Positions 27,934 through 36,089 of a stretch of DNA of 64,000 nucleotides are shown in pieces. The stretch is from assembly GCF_003576245.1 (NCBI RefSeq), contig NZ_QWGA01000007.1, forward strand, positions 1 through 64,000, given 5' to 3'. Source of the DNA: Henriciella algicola. Lineage in GTDB: Bacteria; Pseudomonadota; Alphaproteobacteria; Caulobacterales; Hyphomonadaceae. Every line of letters starts with the position of its first letter. Position 1 is the stretch's first letter. Both the position numbers and the translations under genes were made by a program. Under the pieces are notes generated by a model. The model worked only from the letters and a program-made list of their open reading frames with translations, was not told the origin of the DNA and did no database searches.

Positions 27934-28934
27934 GCCGCCGCGAGACCGCTGGACGCGCCCGCTTCTGCTGTCTGACGGCGGGTGTTGAAGCAGAGCATGG
28001 AGATCTGGTCATCGGTCAGCGGACGCGAGAGCCGGATGCCTGCATAGCAGTCATTGGTCCAGACAACATTTCCGCGCAGCCAGGTGTCGCCAAGCTCAAA
28101 CGAGATCGAGCGCTTTCGAGTGATTCTGCCATCGTGCTTCATGCGAAGGCCGCCGATATTGAAGTCAACAATGGTCAGATCCCGGATGTCAGCGCCCAGT
28201 CGCACAGGAACGCGGCGATAGCAGACATGGCGCTCTGCGCGCTTTTTCCAGCGGCGAATGCGCGGGCGGCACCAATAGGCCGCGCCGCCCAGGAGGGCGA
28301 GCGAGAGGATGAGCGGAAAACCAAGGGCGGCAAGGCTATCTGCCCGGCGGCCTGACGATTGGTCTGTCTCTGCGCCAGAGGAATGGGGGCGGTGTTGCTG
28401 CTGAGGCCAGGCGCGGCTGGCGGTCTCGCTCTCACGGATGAGATTGTCAGGCGTACGCGCGGCATAGCCCAGCGTGCCCGGTGTCGTGACTGAGTGGCGA
28501 ACCTGCGGCTCTTCAGTCCAGCTATCGCTGACCCGGCAGGCGAGATCCTTTTCGAGGCGGGCAAGCTCTGTGCGGACAAGGCGGGGGACACCGCGGCCCA
28601 GTACGTCGAGCGCGGCTTCCTTCGCGTCGCTGTTGTAGCGCTCCATCGCCATGGTCAGCTCGCCGATGAACAGGATCATGGCCGTCTGGCTGACGCTGAC
28701 CTCATCGGCCTCCATGCCGCCATAGAGATCGAGCAGCGAAACGCCTTGCAGGCTGTCTTCCAGCTGGCTGACATAAACGAGCTTGCCGCGCTGGGTTGGC
28801 TCCAGCGAAATTTCGTAGGCCGTATCCACTGTGCGCAGAAGCGGGGTCAACGAGGCACAGGCGTCGTCGGCATGGGCTGCGCTGGCACCTGCGATCGTCA
28901 GCAGGAGGGCGGTTATCAGGCGTTGTGCGAACAC
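27930..28934 (-). CDS. Exported PilZ-domain protein with membrane helix
   Basis: A 334-residue protein with a signal peptide (MFAQRLITALLLTIAGASAAHA), a periplasmic helical region of about 180 residues, one transmembrane helix near residues 204-222 (LGFPLILSLALLGGAAYW), and a cytoplasmic C-terminal PilZ domain. The PilZ motif is partly seen: RRVPVRLGADIRDLTIVDFNIGGLRM and ELGDTWLRGNVVW. PilZ domains bind cyclic di-GMP through RxxxR and DxSxxG; here the second motif reads DFNIGG, so binding may be weaker. It could connect the cyclic-di-GMP enzymes to the envelope. A GTTGTT palindrome lies upstream. Confidence 0.78.
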   Translation of the reverse strand: MFAQRLITALLLTIAGASAAHADDACASLTPLLRTVDTAYEISLEPTQRGKLVYVSQLEDSLQGVSLLDLYGGMEADEVSVSQTAMILFIGELTMAMERYNSDAKEAALDVLGRGVPRLVRTELARLEKDLACRVSDSWTEEPQVRHSVTTPGTLGYAARTPDNLIRESETASRAWPQQQHRPHSSGAETDQSSGRRADSLAALGFPLILSLALLGGAAYWCRPRIRRWKKRAERHVCYRRVPVRLGADIRDLTIVDFNIGGLRMKHDGRITRKRSISFELGDTWLRGNVVWTNDCYAGIRLSRPLTDDQISMLCFNTRRQTAEAGASSGLAAA

Positions 28935-28967
28935 GTTTTCTATATACTGGCGAACAGTTTATAAAAT

Positions 28968-28983
28968 GTTGTTCTAAAACAAC
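28968..28983. promoter_or_regulatory. GTTGTT-CTAA-AACAAC palindrome upstream of the PilZ gene
   Basis: A perfect 16-base palindrome 33 bases upstream of the PilZ gene start, in an AT-rich patch. It could be an operator. It is too short and lacks a T-run, so a terminator is less likely. Confidence 0.35.
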
Positions 28984-29069
28984 GCAGAGGGCGCATACAC
29001 CTCAAGTTGTGAGAACGCTTATGGTTACCGGGTTATACGCAAAATGCGCCCCCTTTGGGTAGAACCTGT

Positions 29070-30260
29070 TCAGCCTGCTGACGAGACCTGGCTTTGCCCA
29101 AGTTTGAAGAATTCGGTGATGAGGCTGCGCTGGCGGTCTGACAGGTCCGGGTGCCAGATCTCGAAGATGAGCACGTAGCGTGCCTTGTCACTGCGATTCC
29201 AGGCTTCGTGCTCAATCGTGTCATCGAAGACGAAAACCTCGCCATCCTTCCATTCGCGCGTCTCGTTGCCGACCCGGAAGCCGCAATCGCCCGGCAGGAT
29301 GATCGGCAGGTGACAGATGAGCCTCGTATTGATCTGTCCGTGATGGGGCGGGATGGCAGCGCCCGGCTCAAGCCGCGAAAACAGGACCGAAGGGGCGGGG
29401 GCCGGGTTTACGGCCTCGCCAATGGCTTCGATGGCCGCCCATGTCTTCGGGCAGCGGGCGATATTCTCTTCGACGCGTTTGCCCTGCTTGATGAGGTAGA
29501 AGGCGCTCCAGTCTGGATTGTCGAGCAGAGGGTGGGAGACGCCAGCGCCTTCGCGGCCAGCCGATTCGACATAAGGGGTGAAGCCAGCCTCGGCGGCAGC
29601 TTTTTCGCTGAGCAGGGTTTCAAGTTCGCTGCGGATTGCGCCCGTCTCGGCGGCGAGGGCGTTTGTCCAGCTGAAGGCGTCCAATGGGTAGAATTGCCGG
29701 TTCGGCAGGCCCGGATAGAAGTAGCGTGTTGGCTGGGACGGATAGAAGGTGGCTTTGCCCGTCAGGAAATCGAGGCTCTGGCGGAAGAGGTCGTCATCGG
29801 GGGCCGTGCCGAGATCGTGATCCTTTGCGAACTTGTCGAGCGTCACAGAAAGCTCATCAGCGGGGGAGGGCGTCTGCTCACCGGGTCCGGCAAGGAAGGT
29901 TTCGGCCGCGGTGATGAGCTGATGGATTTCCTGTGTCCGGATGAGGTGAGGCGTGATGTCGGAAAGTCCGCGGCGGAAGGCGGCTTCGGCATCCTTTGGC
30001 CGGCCCGAGCCGACGAGCGCCTGACCATAGTGGAGCCGCGCACGTACGCTGGACGGGTCAACCTGTATGGCTTTTTCAAGCGAGGCGACGCGGCCGGCCA
30101 TGTCGCCCTGAAGGGATTTGGCAAAGGAGAGCGCGACCCAGATATCCGGACCGGGCCAGCCAAGATCAATCGCGCGCTGCAATGCTGTTTCAGCCGCAGG
30201 GCCATCCTGTTGCTGAAGCGCCTGCATCCCTTGCGCGGCGAAGTCTCTGGCTTGTGTCAT
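29070..30260 (-). CDS. TPR protein with aspartyl/asparaginyl beta-hydroxylase domain
   Basis: A 396-residue protein. The first 120 residues hold TPR repeats (FAAQGMQALQQQDGPAAETALQRAIDLG, SVRARLHYGQALVGSGRPKD). The C-terminal part is a 2-oxoglutarate/iron hydroxylase-type domain of the Asp/Asn beta-hydroxylase family: HHGQINTRLICHLP, GFRVGNETREWKDGEVFVFDDTIEHEAWN and YVLIFEIWHPDL, with the iron-binding His residues in HHGQ and EHEA. The start at 30260 is chosen because AAGGA lies upstream and a 12-codon extension is unlike the family. Substrate unknown. It is divergent from guaA. Confidence 0.87.
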   Translation of the reverse strand: MTQARDFAAQGMQALQQQDGPAAETALQRAIDLGWPGPDIWVALSFAKSLQGDMAGRVASLEKAIQVDPSSVRARLHYGQALVGSGRPKDAEAAFRRGLSDITPHLIRTQEIHQLITAAETFLAGPGEQTPSPADELSVTLDKFAKDHDLGTAPDDDLFRQSLDFLTGKATFYPSQPTRYFYPGLPNRQFYPLDAFSWTNALAAETGAIRSELETLLSEKAAAEAGFTPYVESAGREGAGVSHPLLDNPDWSAFYLIKQGKRVEENIARCPKTWAAIEAIGEAVNPAPAPSVLFSRLEPGAAIPPHHGQINTRLICHLPIILPGDCGFRVGNETREWKDGEVFVFDDTIEHEAWNRSDKARYVLIFEIWHPDLSDRQRSLITEFFKLGQSQVSSAG

Positions 30261-30336
30261 GCGGCATGTCCTTTCCGGTGCATGGGCTGGTCGCATTGGC
30301 CCTTCCAGCCCCCGCCATTAGCGGTTAGGAGGCTGC

Positions 30337-31920
30337 ATGGCCAGTTCACCCGATTCCGTTGCAGACAAGCACGAGCACGTCCTGATTGTCGATTTCGGCT
30401 CACAGGTTACCCAGCTGATTGCGCGGCGCCTTCGCGAAAGCGGCGTCTATTGCGAAATCCACCCTTTCAACAAGGTGGATGGCGCGTTCCTGGACAGCTT
30501 TGACCCCAAGGCGATCATCCTGTCCGGCGGGCCTGCGAGCGTCACATGGGATGACAGCCCGCGCGCCGATCAGGCGGTGTTTGAGCGCGGCGTGCCGGTG
30601 CTTGGCATTTGCTATGGCCAGCAGGTCATGATGCAGCAACTTGGCGGTCGCGTAGAAAGCGGCACCAGCCGTGAGTTCGGCCGCGCCTTCATCGAACAGG
30701 TGACGGATAGCGAGCTGCTGGAAGGCCTGTTTGGCGGCAAAGACGGCAAGGAAGAAGTCTGGATGAGCCATGGCGACCATGTCGCTGAACTGGCGCCTGG
30801 CTTTGGTGTGATCGCAAAATCGCCGGGTGCGCCGCTCGCCATCATTGCGGACCTTGATCGCCGCTTCTATGGCACGCAGTTCCATCCCGAGGTCGTGCAT
30901 ACGGTGCATGGTCGGGACATGCTGCGCAATTTCACGCACAAGATTGCCGGGCTTTCCGGCGACTGGACAATGGCGGCCTATCGCGAGGAAGCGATCGAGA
31001 AGATCCGCAAGCAGGTTGGCGACGGCAAGGTGATCTGTGGTCTTTCAGGCGGCGTGGATTCGTCTGTGGCTGCGGTCCTCATCCATGAGGCGATCGGCGA
31101 CCAGCTGACCTGCGTCTATGTCGATCATGGTCTGATGCGCCTCAATGAGAGCGAGGAAGTCGTCGGGCTCTTCCGCGACCATTACAACATTCCGCTCGTC
31201 CATGTGGATGCGAGCGAGACCTTCCTCGGCGCGCTTGAGGGGATTTCCGACCCCGAGAAGAAGCGCAAGACGATTGGCGGGCTCTTCATCGATGTATTTG
31301 AGGAAGAGGCAAAGAAGATTGGCGGGGCGGATTTCCTCGCGCAGGGCACGCTCTATCCGGATGTGATCGAAAGCGTCTCTGCGATTGGCGGGCCATCCGT
31401 CACGATCAAGTCCCACCACAATGTTGGCGGCTTGCCAGAGCGCATGAACATGAAGCTGGTCGAGCCGCTTCGTGAGCTGTTCAAGGATGAGGTTCGCGCG
31501 CTTGGTCGTGAACTTGGCCTGCCGCAGAGCTTTATCGGGCGTCATCCGTTCCCGGGGCCAGGCCTTGCTATCCGTATTCCGGGCGAGATCACGCGCGAGA
31601 AAGCCGACACGCTGCGCAAGGCGGACGCGATCTATATCGAAGAGATCAAGAATGCCGGCCTCTATGATGAGATCTGGCAGGCTTTCTCTGTGCTGCTGCC
31701 TGTGAATACCGTTGGTGTCATGGGCGATGAGCGCACCTATGAGGCTGTTCTGGCGCTGCGCGCGGTGACGTCCACTGACGGTATGACGGCCGATTATTAC
31801 CCCTTTGACCACGCCTTCCTTGGCCGGGTCGCGACCCGCATCATCAATGAGGTCAAAGGCGTGAACCGTGTCGTCTATGACGTGACCAGCAAGCCGCCCG
31901 GCACGATCGAGTGGGAATAG
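30337..31920 (+). CDS. guaA: GMP synthase (glutamine-hydrolysing)
   Basis: Converts XMP to GMP with glutamine and ATP, the step after GuaB. The 527-residue protein has an N-terminal class I glutamine amidotransferase domain with Cys92 in GICYGQQ and His/Glu in GTQFHPEV, then the ATP pyrophosphatase motif [11 protein letters not shown], and the C-terminal dimerisation domain ending in PPGTIEWE. Length matches the family. AGGAGG-like sequence precedes the ATG. Confidence 0.97.
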   Translation: MASSPDSVADKHEHVLIVDFGSQVTQLIARRLRESGVYCEIHPFNKVDGAFLDSFDPKAIILSGGPASVTWDDSPRADQAVFERGVPVLGICYGQQVMMQQLGGRVESGTSREFGRAFIEQVTDSELLEGLFGGKDGKEEVWMSHGDHVAELAPGFGVIAKSPGAPLAIIADLDRRFYGTQFHPEVVHTVHGRDMLRNFTHKIAGLSGDWTMAAYREEAIEKIRKQVGDGKVICGLSGGVDSSVAAVLIHEAIGDQLTCVYVDHGLMRLNESEEVVGLFRDHYNIPLVHVDASETFLGALEGISDPEKKRKTIGGLFIDVFEEEAKKIGGADFLAQGTLYPDVIESVSAIGGPSVTIKSHHNVGGLPERMNMKLVEPLRELFKDEVRALGRELGLPQSFIGRHPFPGPGLAIRIPGEITREKADTLRKADAIYIEEIKNAGLYDEIWQAFSVLLPVNTVGVMGDERTYEAVLALRAVTSTDGMTADYYPFDHAFLGRVATRIINEVKGVNRVVYDVTSKPPGTIEWE

Positions 31921-31970
31921 GGACCACCCGATCAGGGGCCAGATTTGCTGATTGACTGGAGGGGAACAGG

Positions 31971-32861
31971 ATGAGCAACGCCGTACTCTACATCATGACG
32001 CAGAAGGGCTTTGAAGTCCTTCGCCGCCTGACCTCGACCTATCCTGGCGTGATCGAACGCGTCGTGATTGGCAAGGACTCCAATATCGAGAATGATTTCA
32101 GCGAAGAGATCTCAGTGCACTGCCGTGCTGCTGGTATCGCTTTTGACTTCAGGGGCGCGGAACCGGCGCTGAGGGGCGGTGAGTATGTTTTCGCGATCTC
32201 CTGGCGGTGGCTCATCAAGCATCCGGTGGAGCGGCTGATCGTCTTCCACGACTCGCCGCTGCCCCGTTACCGGGGCTTTGCGCCGCTGGTGAACATGCTG
32301 GTCAATGGTGAGAAGGAGATCGGCGTCACGGCGCTGTTCGGCGCGAGCGAGTATGATCGCGGGCATATCATCGGGCAGCAGACCAGCCCGGTCACCTATC
32401 CGCTCAAGATTGCCGACGCGATCGAGCTGAACAATCGAAACTATTGTGATCTCGCCGAAAGCATCGCCGCAAGGATTGCTGCTGGCGAGGAGATTGTCGG
32501 GGTTCCGCAGAAAGAGGCGAATGCGACCTATTCGATCTGGCGGGACGATGATGACTACGCCATCGACTGGTCAAAGAGCGCTGAGGAAATCCAGCGCCTC
32601 GTCGATGCGGTCGGCTCGCCCTATCTCGGCGCGCGCTGCAGGACGTCGAAAGGCCAGGAGCTGATCGTTGAGAATGTCGAGATGGTCGAGGATGTGCATT
32701 GCGAGATCCGCGATGTCGGCAAGGTCATCTTCATGCGCGAGGGGCGTCCGACCGTGATCTGCGGCAGCGGCCTGCTAGAGCTGACCGATGTGTGGCTGGT
32801 GACAGAAGAGGGGCGCGAACCCTTCCTGCCCATGAAGTCATTCCGTGTGCGTTTCTGCTGA
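31971..32861 (+). CDS. Formyltransferase-like protein, methionyl-tRNA formyltransferase fold
   Basis: A 296-residue protein with the fold of N10-formyltetrahydrofolate-dependent formyltransferases. FHDSPLPRYRGFAPLVNML matches the HxSxLPxxRGxxP motif, His93 is present, and Asp129 lies in EYDRGHIIGQQ. The usual catalytic Asn two residues before the His is Val91, so activity may be altered. The C-terminal part is shorter than that of Fmt and lacks a clear tRNA-binding region, so a sugar or small-molecule formyltransferase is more likely than Fmt. It follows guaA by 50 bases with a GGAGG site; a terminator-like hairpin stands after it. Confidence 0.75.
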   Translation: MSNAVLYIMTQKGFEVLRRLTSTYPGVIERVVIGKDSNIENDFSEEISVHCRAAGIAFDFRGAEPALRGGEYVFAISWRWLIKHPVERLIVFHDSPLPRYRGFAPLVNMLVNGEKEIGVTALFGASEYDRGHIIGQQTSPVTYPLKIADAIELNNRNYCDLAESIAARIAAGEEIVGVPQKEANATYSIWRDDDDYAIDWSKSAEEIQRLVDAVGSPYLGARCRTSKGQELIVENVEMVEDVHCEIRDVGKVIFMREGRPTVICGSGLLELTDVWLVTEEGREPFLPMKSFRVRFC

Positions 32862-32893
32862 CAGGTCGCCAGCGCGGCGGAACTGGAATGTGA

Positions 32894-32929
32894 GCGACGC
32901 CCGGCTTCTGACTGAATTCCGGGCGCCGC
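32894..32929. terminator. Bidirectional hairpin between convergent genes
   Basis: GCGACGCCCGG pairs with CCGGGCGCCGC over eleven positions with one mismatch, loop of 14 bases. It lies between the ends of the formyltransferase-like gene and the amidohydrolase gene. T-runs are poor on both sides, so efficiency is uncertain. Confidence 0.5.
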
Positions 32930-32951
32930 CACTTTACACTGAACTGCTTGT

Positions 32952-34394
32952 TTATTCGCCTGCGGGGGCGTCGTCCCAGCTGCTGGTGAGCTGCTCGAAC
33001 GTATAAGCGTCTCCATTGTTGATGACGGTATGGACGCTGCCGATGGCGCTGATGTCCTCGACCGGATTGGCGCTCAGGAAGACAATATCGGCTTCGAGCC
33101 CCGGTTCGATGCGGCCTGTGCGGTCGGCGATACCGAGATGCTGCGCGGTCGAAGACGTCGCCATCTTCAGGACGTCCCAGACCGGGAGACCCGCTTCCGT
33201 ATAAAACCCGGCTTCCATCGCATAATAGGGCAGGCCACCTGAGGCGTCTGTGCCGATCATGATGGGCAGGCCCGCATCATAGAGACGCTTGCCGAATTCG
33301 AGCACGCGCGGAAACGCGGCGCGGGCGCGCTTGAAGTCTTCTGGCGTCCAGCCATAGACGCTCGCGGTGGTAAACTCCCTGAAGCCTGTCAGGATTTCCG
33401 GGTGGATAAAGGGCTCCCACGCGGCCGGTATGAGGTCCGGATCATCGGCATTGTAGACGAGGTGGTTCACAATGAAATTGAAGTTCAGGACCGTCTGGTT
33501 CTCGACGAGCGTGTCGACCAGTTCCTGAAAGAGCGGACCGTCATAATCGGCGAGTTCAAACCATTCGTACATGTACTTTGAATTGGGGCCGAACCCCGCG
33601 ACGTATTCCTCGCGTGCACCGGGTTCCAGAAGGTCCGGACTGGTCGGCAGGGCGTGTTCAATCCCGTGCAAGCCAAGCGCTGCCGCGTCCGTCCAGCTGA
33701 CCATGTGGAGATGGGCGATGGGTTTCAGGCCGGCGCGCTCGGCCGCAGCGACGCCCTTGGCGAGCTCCTCCTCGGTCAGGCTGACATAGAGCTTGAAGTA
33801 ATCCATGCCGGCATCCGCCTGGCGCTGGGCTTCAGCGTCCCATTCGGCGTCGGTTGTCGGGTAGGCGAAGGCTGCGCCGCCCATTGGTGGGGGCTGGATG
33901 ACAGAGCCTGCGTGGAAGGCTTCCGGGCCGATCCATTCGCCGCTTGCGATTTTCTGGTCATAGGCCTGATTGGCGAGTGTGCCGCCGCCCGGATTGCGCA
34001 CCGTCGTGATGCCGAAGGCGAGGGCCATGCGGGCATTGAACTCAGTGATGTCGTCCCGGCTTTCAATCGTTACGAGCGGCGCGCCGTCGACGAACTTCGT
34101 CTCATGTGGGCCGGATGTGATGTGGGCGTGCGAGTCGATCATGCCGGGCAGGGCGTAGAGGCCCGACATATCGTGTGTCTGAGCGAAGGCCCGGTCGGGT
34201 AGGTCGCCTGCACCCGTCGCTGTGATCGATGCGCCGTCGACGATGACCCACGTATCCTCAATGATCTGTTCGCTGACCGGGTCGACATGGGAAAAGCCGT
34301 AATAGAGCTCCGCGGTGCCCGGAGCAGAATTGGTCTGGCAGCCGACGAGCATCAGTGCACCGATGGCGGTACCGGAGAGAAGAGGTTTGAACAT
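32952..34394 (-). CDS. Amidohydrolase-family lipoprotein
   Basis: A 480-residue metal-dependent hydrolase with a lipoprotein signal (MFKPLLSGTAIGALMLVGCQ, Cys19), placing it in the envelope. The barrel has the HxH metal site (GMIDSHAHI), HLHMVSW with a further His, and the aspartate motif IGTDASGG. ITTVRNPGGGTL and RIEPGLEADIVFL are typical of the imidazolonepropionase/dipeptidase-like branch. Substrate is unknown; related lipoproteins act on peptides or organophosphates. It is divergent from an XRE cassette across a symmetric double operator, and AAAGGAG precedes its start. Confidence 0.88.
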   Translation of the reverse strand: MFKPLLSGTAIGALMLVGCQTNSAPGTAELYYGFSHVDPVSEQIIEDTWVIVDGASITATGAGDLPDRAFAQTHDMSGLYALPGMIDSHAHITSGPHETKFVDGAPLVTIESRDDITEFNARMALAFGITTVRNPGGGTLANQAYDQKIASGEWIGPEAFHAGSVIQPPPMGGAAFAYPTTDAEWDAEAQRQADAGMDYFKLYVSLTEEELAKGVAAAERAGLKPIAHLHMVSWTDAAALGLHGIEHALPTSPDLLEPGAREEYVAGFGPNSKYMYEWFELADYDGPLFQELVDTLVENQTVLNFNFIVNHLVYNADDPDLIPAAWEPFIHPEILTGFREFTTASVYGWTPEDFKRARAAFPRVLEFGKRLYDAGLPIMIGTDASGGLPYYAMEAGFYTEAGLPVWDVLKMATSSTAQHLGIADRTGRIEPGLEADIVFLSANPVEDISAIGSVHTVINNGDAYTFEQLTSSWDDAPAGE

Positions 34395-34410
34395 TGAGGG
34401 CTCCTTTGAT

Positions 34411-34465
34411 TGTAAAGAGCTCTTGACATCATGCCGAGCTGATCGTATGTCAAGAGCTCTTTACA
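34411..34465. promoter_or_regulatory. Symmetric divergent promoter with two palindromic operators
   Basis: Two copies of an 18-base near-palindrome (TGTCAAGAGCTCTTTACA and its complement) lie in inverted order at 34411-34428 and 34448-34465, 37 bases centre to centre. Each contains the perfect palindrome AAGAGCTCTT. A TTGACA box in the left copy (34423-34428) is 17 bases from TATGTC (34446-34451) for rightward transcription, and the mirror image (TTGACA, 17 bases, GATGTC) serves leftward. A bound repressor would thus cover both promoters. The XRE protein at 35148 is the likely binder. Confidence 0.72.
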
Positions 34466-34479
34466 AAAGGAGTTTTGAA

Positions 34480-34719
34480 ATGGGTTGGAAATCGATTGCG
34501 CTGAGTGTGATCTGGGCTCTGGTTATCGCGGCGTGGGTCGGCGTGTTTGCCTATAAGGCGACGGATCCGTCGACCGAAGCGCTGGTCATCGCTGTGACAG
34601 CCCTCGCAGTTGGAACCGAGGCTGGCTTCTGGCTCACGGCAGGGATTCTGGGTATCGGACTTCTGGAGAGCCGCAAACGTGTCTTCGCGATGGTCTCACG
34701 ACCGTTCAGACGCCAGTAG
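34480..34719 (+). CDS. Small two-helix membrane protein of XRE cassette
   Basis: A 79-residue protein with helices at about residues 6-25 (ALSVIWALVIAAWVGVFAY) and 45-63 (TEAGFWLTAGILGIGLL), and a basic tail (RKRVFAMVSRPFRRQ). AAAGGAG lies nine bases before the ATG. It is the first gene after the symmetric operator and is followed by a second membrane protein and an XRE regulator. No family is recognised. Confidence 0.75.
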   Translation: MGWKSIALSVIWALVIAAWVGVFAYKATDPSTEALVIAVTALAVGTEAGFWLTAGILGIGLLESRKRVFAMVSRPFRRQ

Positions 34720-34737
34720 AGCAAAGGCAGGAATGAT

Positions 34738-35151
34738 ATGGATCCGGAAACGCAATCCTTTGAGGCAGGCCGGCGGCGCCAGAGCGCGATCTACTGGCTG
34801 ACGGAATGCGTCATGGCGCTTCTTTTTCTCGGCGCGCTCATGGCCTCGCAGACTTGGTCGACAGGGGAGCAGTCGGCAAGCGATGTCGCCCTCGCGCTCC
34901 TGCCGGTTCTGGTGATTACGGTTTGGGGCGGCCTGGCGGCGCGCAGGGTGCTGGCGCTTGAGGAGTTCGAGCGGCGTGTGGCCGTCAATGCGCTCGCCAT
35001 CAGCCTGTTGATGACCGTGTGGCTTGTGACGGTCTGGTCGCTGCTGGCGCAGTTTGCCGGCATCCCGCCATTTGCGAGCATCTTTATCGCCCCGGTCGCC
35101 GCGGCGATCTGGCAGGTCAGCTGGTTTGCCCTGCGGGCCCGCTACCTATGA
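34738..35151 (+). CDS. Four-helix membrane protein of XRE cassette
   Basis: A 137-residue inner-membrane protein with about four helices (residues 20-36, 48-67, 83-104 and 110-130) and a charged cytoplasmic loop RRVLALEEFERRV between the second and third. Its last codon overlaps the start of the XRE gene (ATGA). Small membrane proteins coupled to short XRE regulators are common, and the membrane partner may influence the regulator; function is otherwise unknown. Confidence 0.78.
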   Translation: MDPETQSFEAGRRRQSAIYWLTECVMALLFLGALMASQTWSTGEQSASDVALALLPVLVITVWGGLAARRVLALEEFERRVAVNALAISLLMTVWLVTVWSLLAQFAGIPPFASIFIAPVAAAIWQVSWFALRARYL

Positions 35152-35336
35152 AGAACCGGATGAAAGAGCTGCGGACCGAACGTGAGTGGAGCCAGGCAAA
35201 GCTCGCTGAGCTGCTTGGCGTCTCGCGGCAGAACATCATCGCGATCGAGAAGGAAAAGTACGATCCAAGCCTCGCGCTTGCCTTGAAGATCGCGCGGTTG
35301 TTCGAGACGTCGGTTGAGGCGATCTTTCTCGAATAG
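35148..35336 (+). CDS. XRE-family helix-turn-helix regulator (short form)
   Basis: A 62-residue DNA-binding protein consisting of one HTH domain: MKELRTEREWSQAKLAELLGVSRQNIIAIEKEKYDPSLALALKIARLFETSVEAIF. It matches the short XRE/YozG-like group that acts as a dimer. It is the last gene of the cassette and overlaps the membrane gene by four bases. The symmetric operators 700 bases upstream, before the first gene of the cassette, are the natural target, giving autoregulation and control of the amidohydrolase; this is inference. Confidence 0.92.
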   Translation: MKNRMKELRTEREWSQAKLAELLGVSRQNIIAIEKEKYDPSLALALKIARLFETSVEAIFLE

Positions 35337-35339
35337 GCG

Positions 35340-35579
35340 CTAGGCCTCGCTCGCTTTTTTGCGGCGATTTATCGGCTCAGCCTTGAGCGTATCCCAGTTT
35401 TTGCGGTCGACGGCCTGTTCGATGTCGTCATCCTTCGGTGCTGGTTCGGGCGGAAAGTCGCCTGAGCGGCGCTCAGCCTTCTTTTGCTCAATCTGGTCGT
35501 CGGTAGATGCGGTGGTGCGGGGCTTCGCCTCCTTATCCAGTGTGGTTTTTCTCGCTGAACTGTCCTGACGGTTTTCCAC
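35340..35579 (-). CDS. Small hydrophilic hypothetical protein
   Basis: A 79-residue, strongly charged protein starting at GTG, with GGAGAAA placed before it. It contains IEQKKAERRSGDFPPEPAPKDDDIEQAVDRKNWDTLK and no hydrophobic segment, so it is probably largely disordered in the cytoplasm. It is convergent with the XRE gene, three bases from its stop. No family is recognised; it may be a general small stress-type protein, but nothing shows this. Confidence 0.5.
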   Translation of the reverse strand: MENRQDSSARKTTLDKEAKPRTTASTDDQIEQKKAERRSGDFPPEPAPKDDDIEQAVDRKNWDTLKAEPINRRKKASEA

Positions 35580-35734
35580 GATATTTCTCCGATGTGTCGC
35601 CAGATCTGGCGTGTCTGTTCAGTTGTAAGAACACCTGGGTCTACACGACCGTTCCACCGGAGCCGGCGCGGCGAGCTCTCATAAAAACTTTTTGCGCCTG
35701 ACGCCTTGCGCGTGGCTCGCAACTGTGTTGAGAA

Positions 35735-35749
35735 TGCGAATAAGTCGCA
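35735..35749. promoter_or_regulatory. Fur/Mur-like operator upstream of small gene
   Basis: TGCGAATAAGTCGCA is a near-palindrome that shares TGCGAATRARTYGCA with the site before the TonB receptor (3386-3400). It is preceded by TTGAGAA and followed by AATAAGTGCATTTGCG, giving a Fur-box-like run over about 35 bases. It stands 41 bases before the small gene start and probably overlaps its promoter. Confidence 0.45.
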
Positions 35750-35790
35750 AATAAGTGCATTTGCGTTTTTTAGTCTGGAGCGGTGGTCTC

Positions 35791-35985
35791 ATGCGTCTCT
35801 ATTTTGAGGATCTCTACACGATTGGCTGGCTTCGCTCGCAGCTCGAAGAGTTGCGCACGTGGCAGACTGAATTGCGCTCTCAGATCGGTGCGAAGCCAGG
35901 CGAGGCGGCGCGCATTGAGATGCATTACCGCTGGCTGAGAGTCGAAATCGAAAATCTTGAGAGATTGCCAGACCCGGTGGCCTGA
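35791..35985 (+). CDS. Small protein under iron-type operator
   Basis: A 64-residue protein (MRLYFEDLYTIGWLRSQLEE...EMHYRWLRVEIENLERLPDPVA), mostly predicted helix with a possible coiled coil. GGAG lies ten bases before the ATG; a 12-codon longer start at 35755 is possible but begins in the operator region. The gene is bounded by a Fur-like site and a strong terminator, so it is a complete transcription unit. I do not recognise the family. The transcript, about 300 bases, might also act as a regulatory RNA. Confidence 0.6.
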   Translation: MRLYFEDLYTIGWLRSQLEELRTWQTELRSQIGAKPGEAARIEMHYRWLRVEIENLERLPDPVA

Positions 35986-36009
35986 CCTCCGCCACCTGGT
36001 CACTCCACT

Positions 36010-36072
36010 GGCTGTGGCCCGGATCGAAATGCGTTTCCTTCCAATCGTTAGATCCGGGCCGCAGCCTTTTTT
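36010..36072 (+). terminator. Strong Rho-independent terminator
   Basis: GGCTGTGGCCCGGATC pairs with GATCCGGGCCGCAGCC along sixteen positions (one G-T wobble), followed directly by six T. The loop of 25 bases is long. It ends the small-gene transcript 25 bases after its stop. Confidence 0.85.
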
Positions 36073-36089
36073 CCTGCAGAGGGCAGAAC

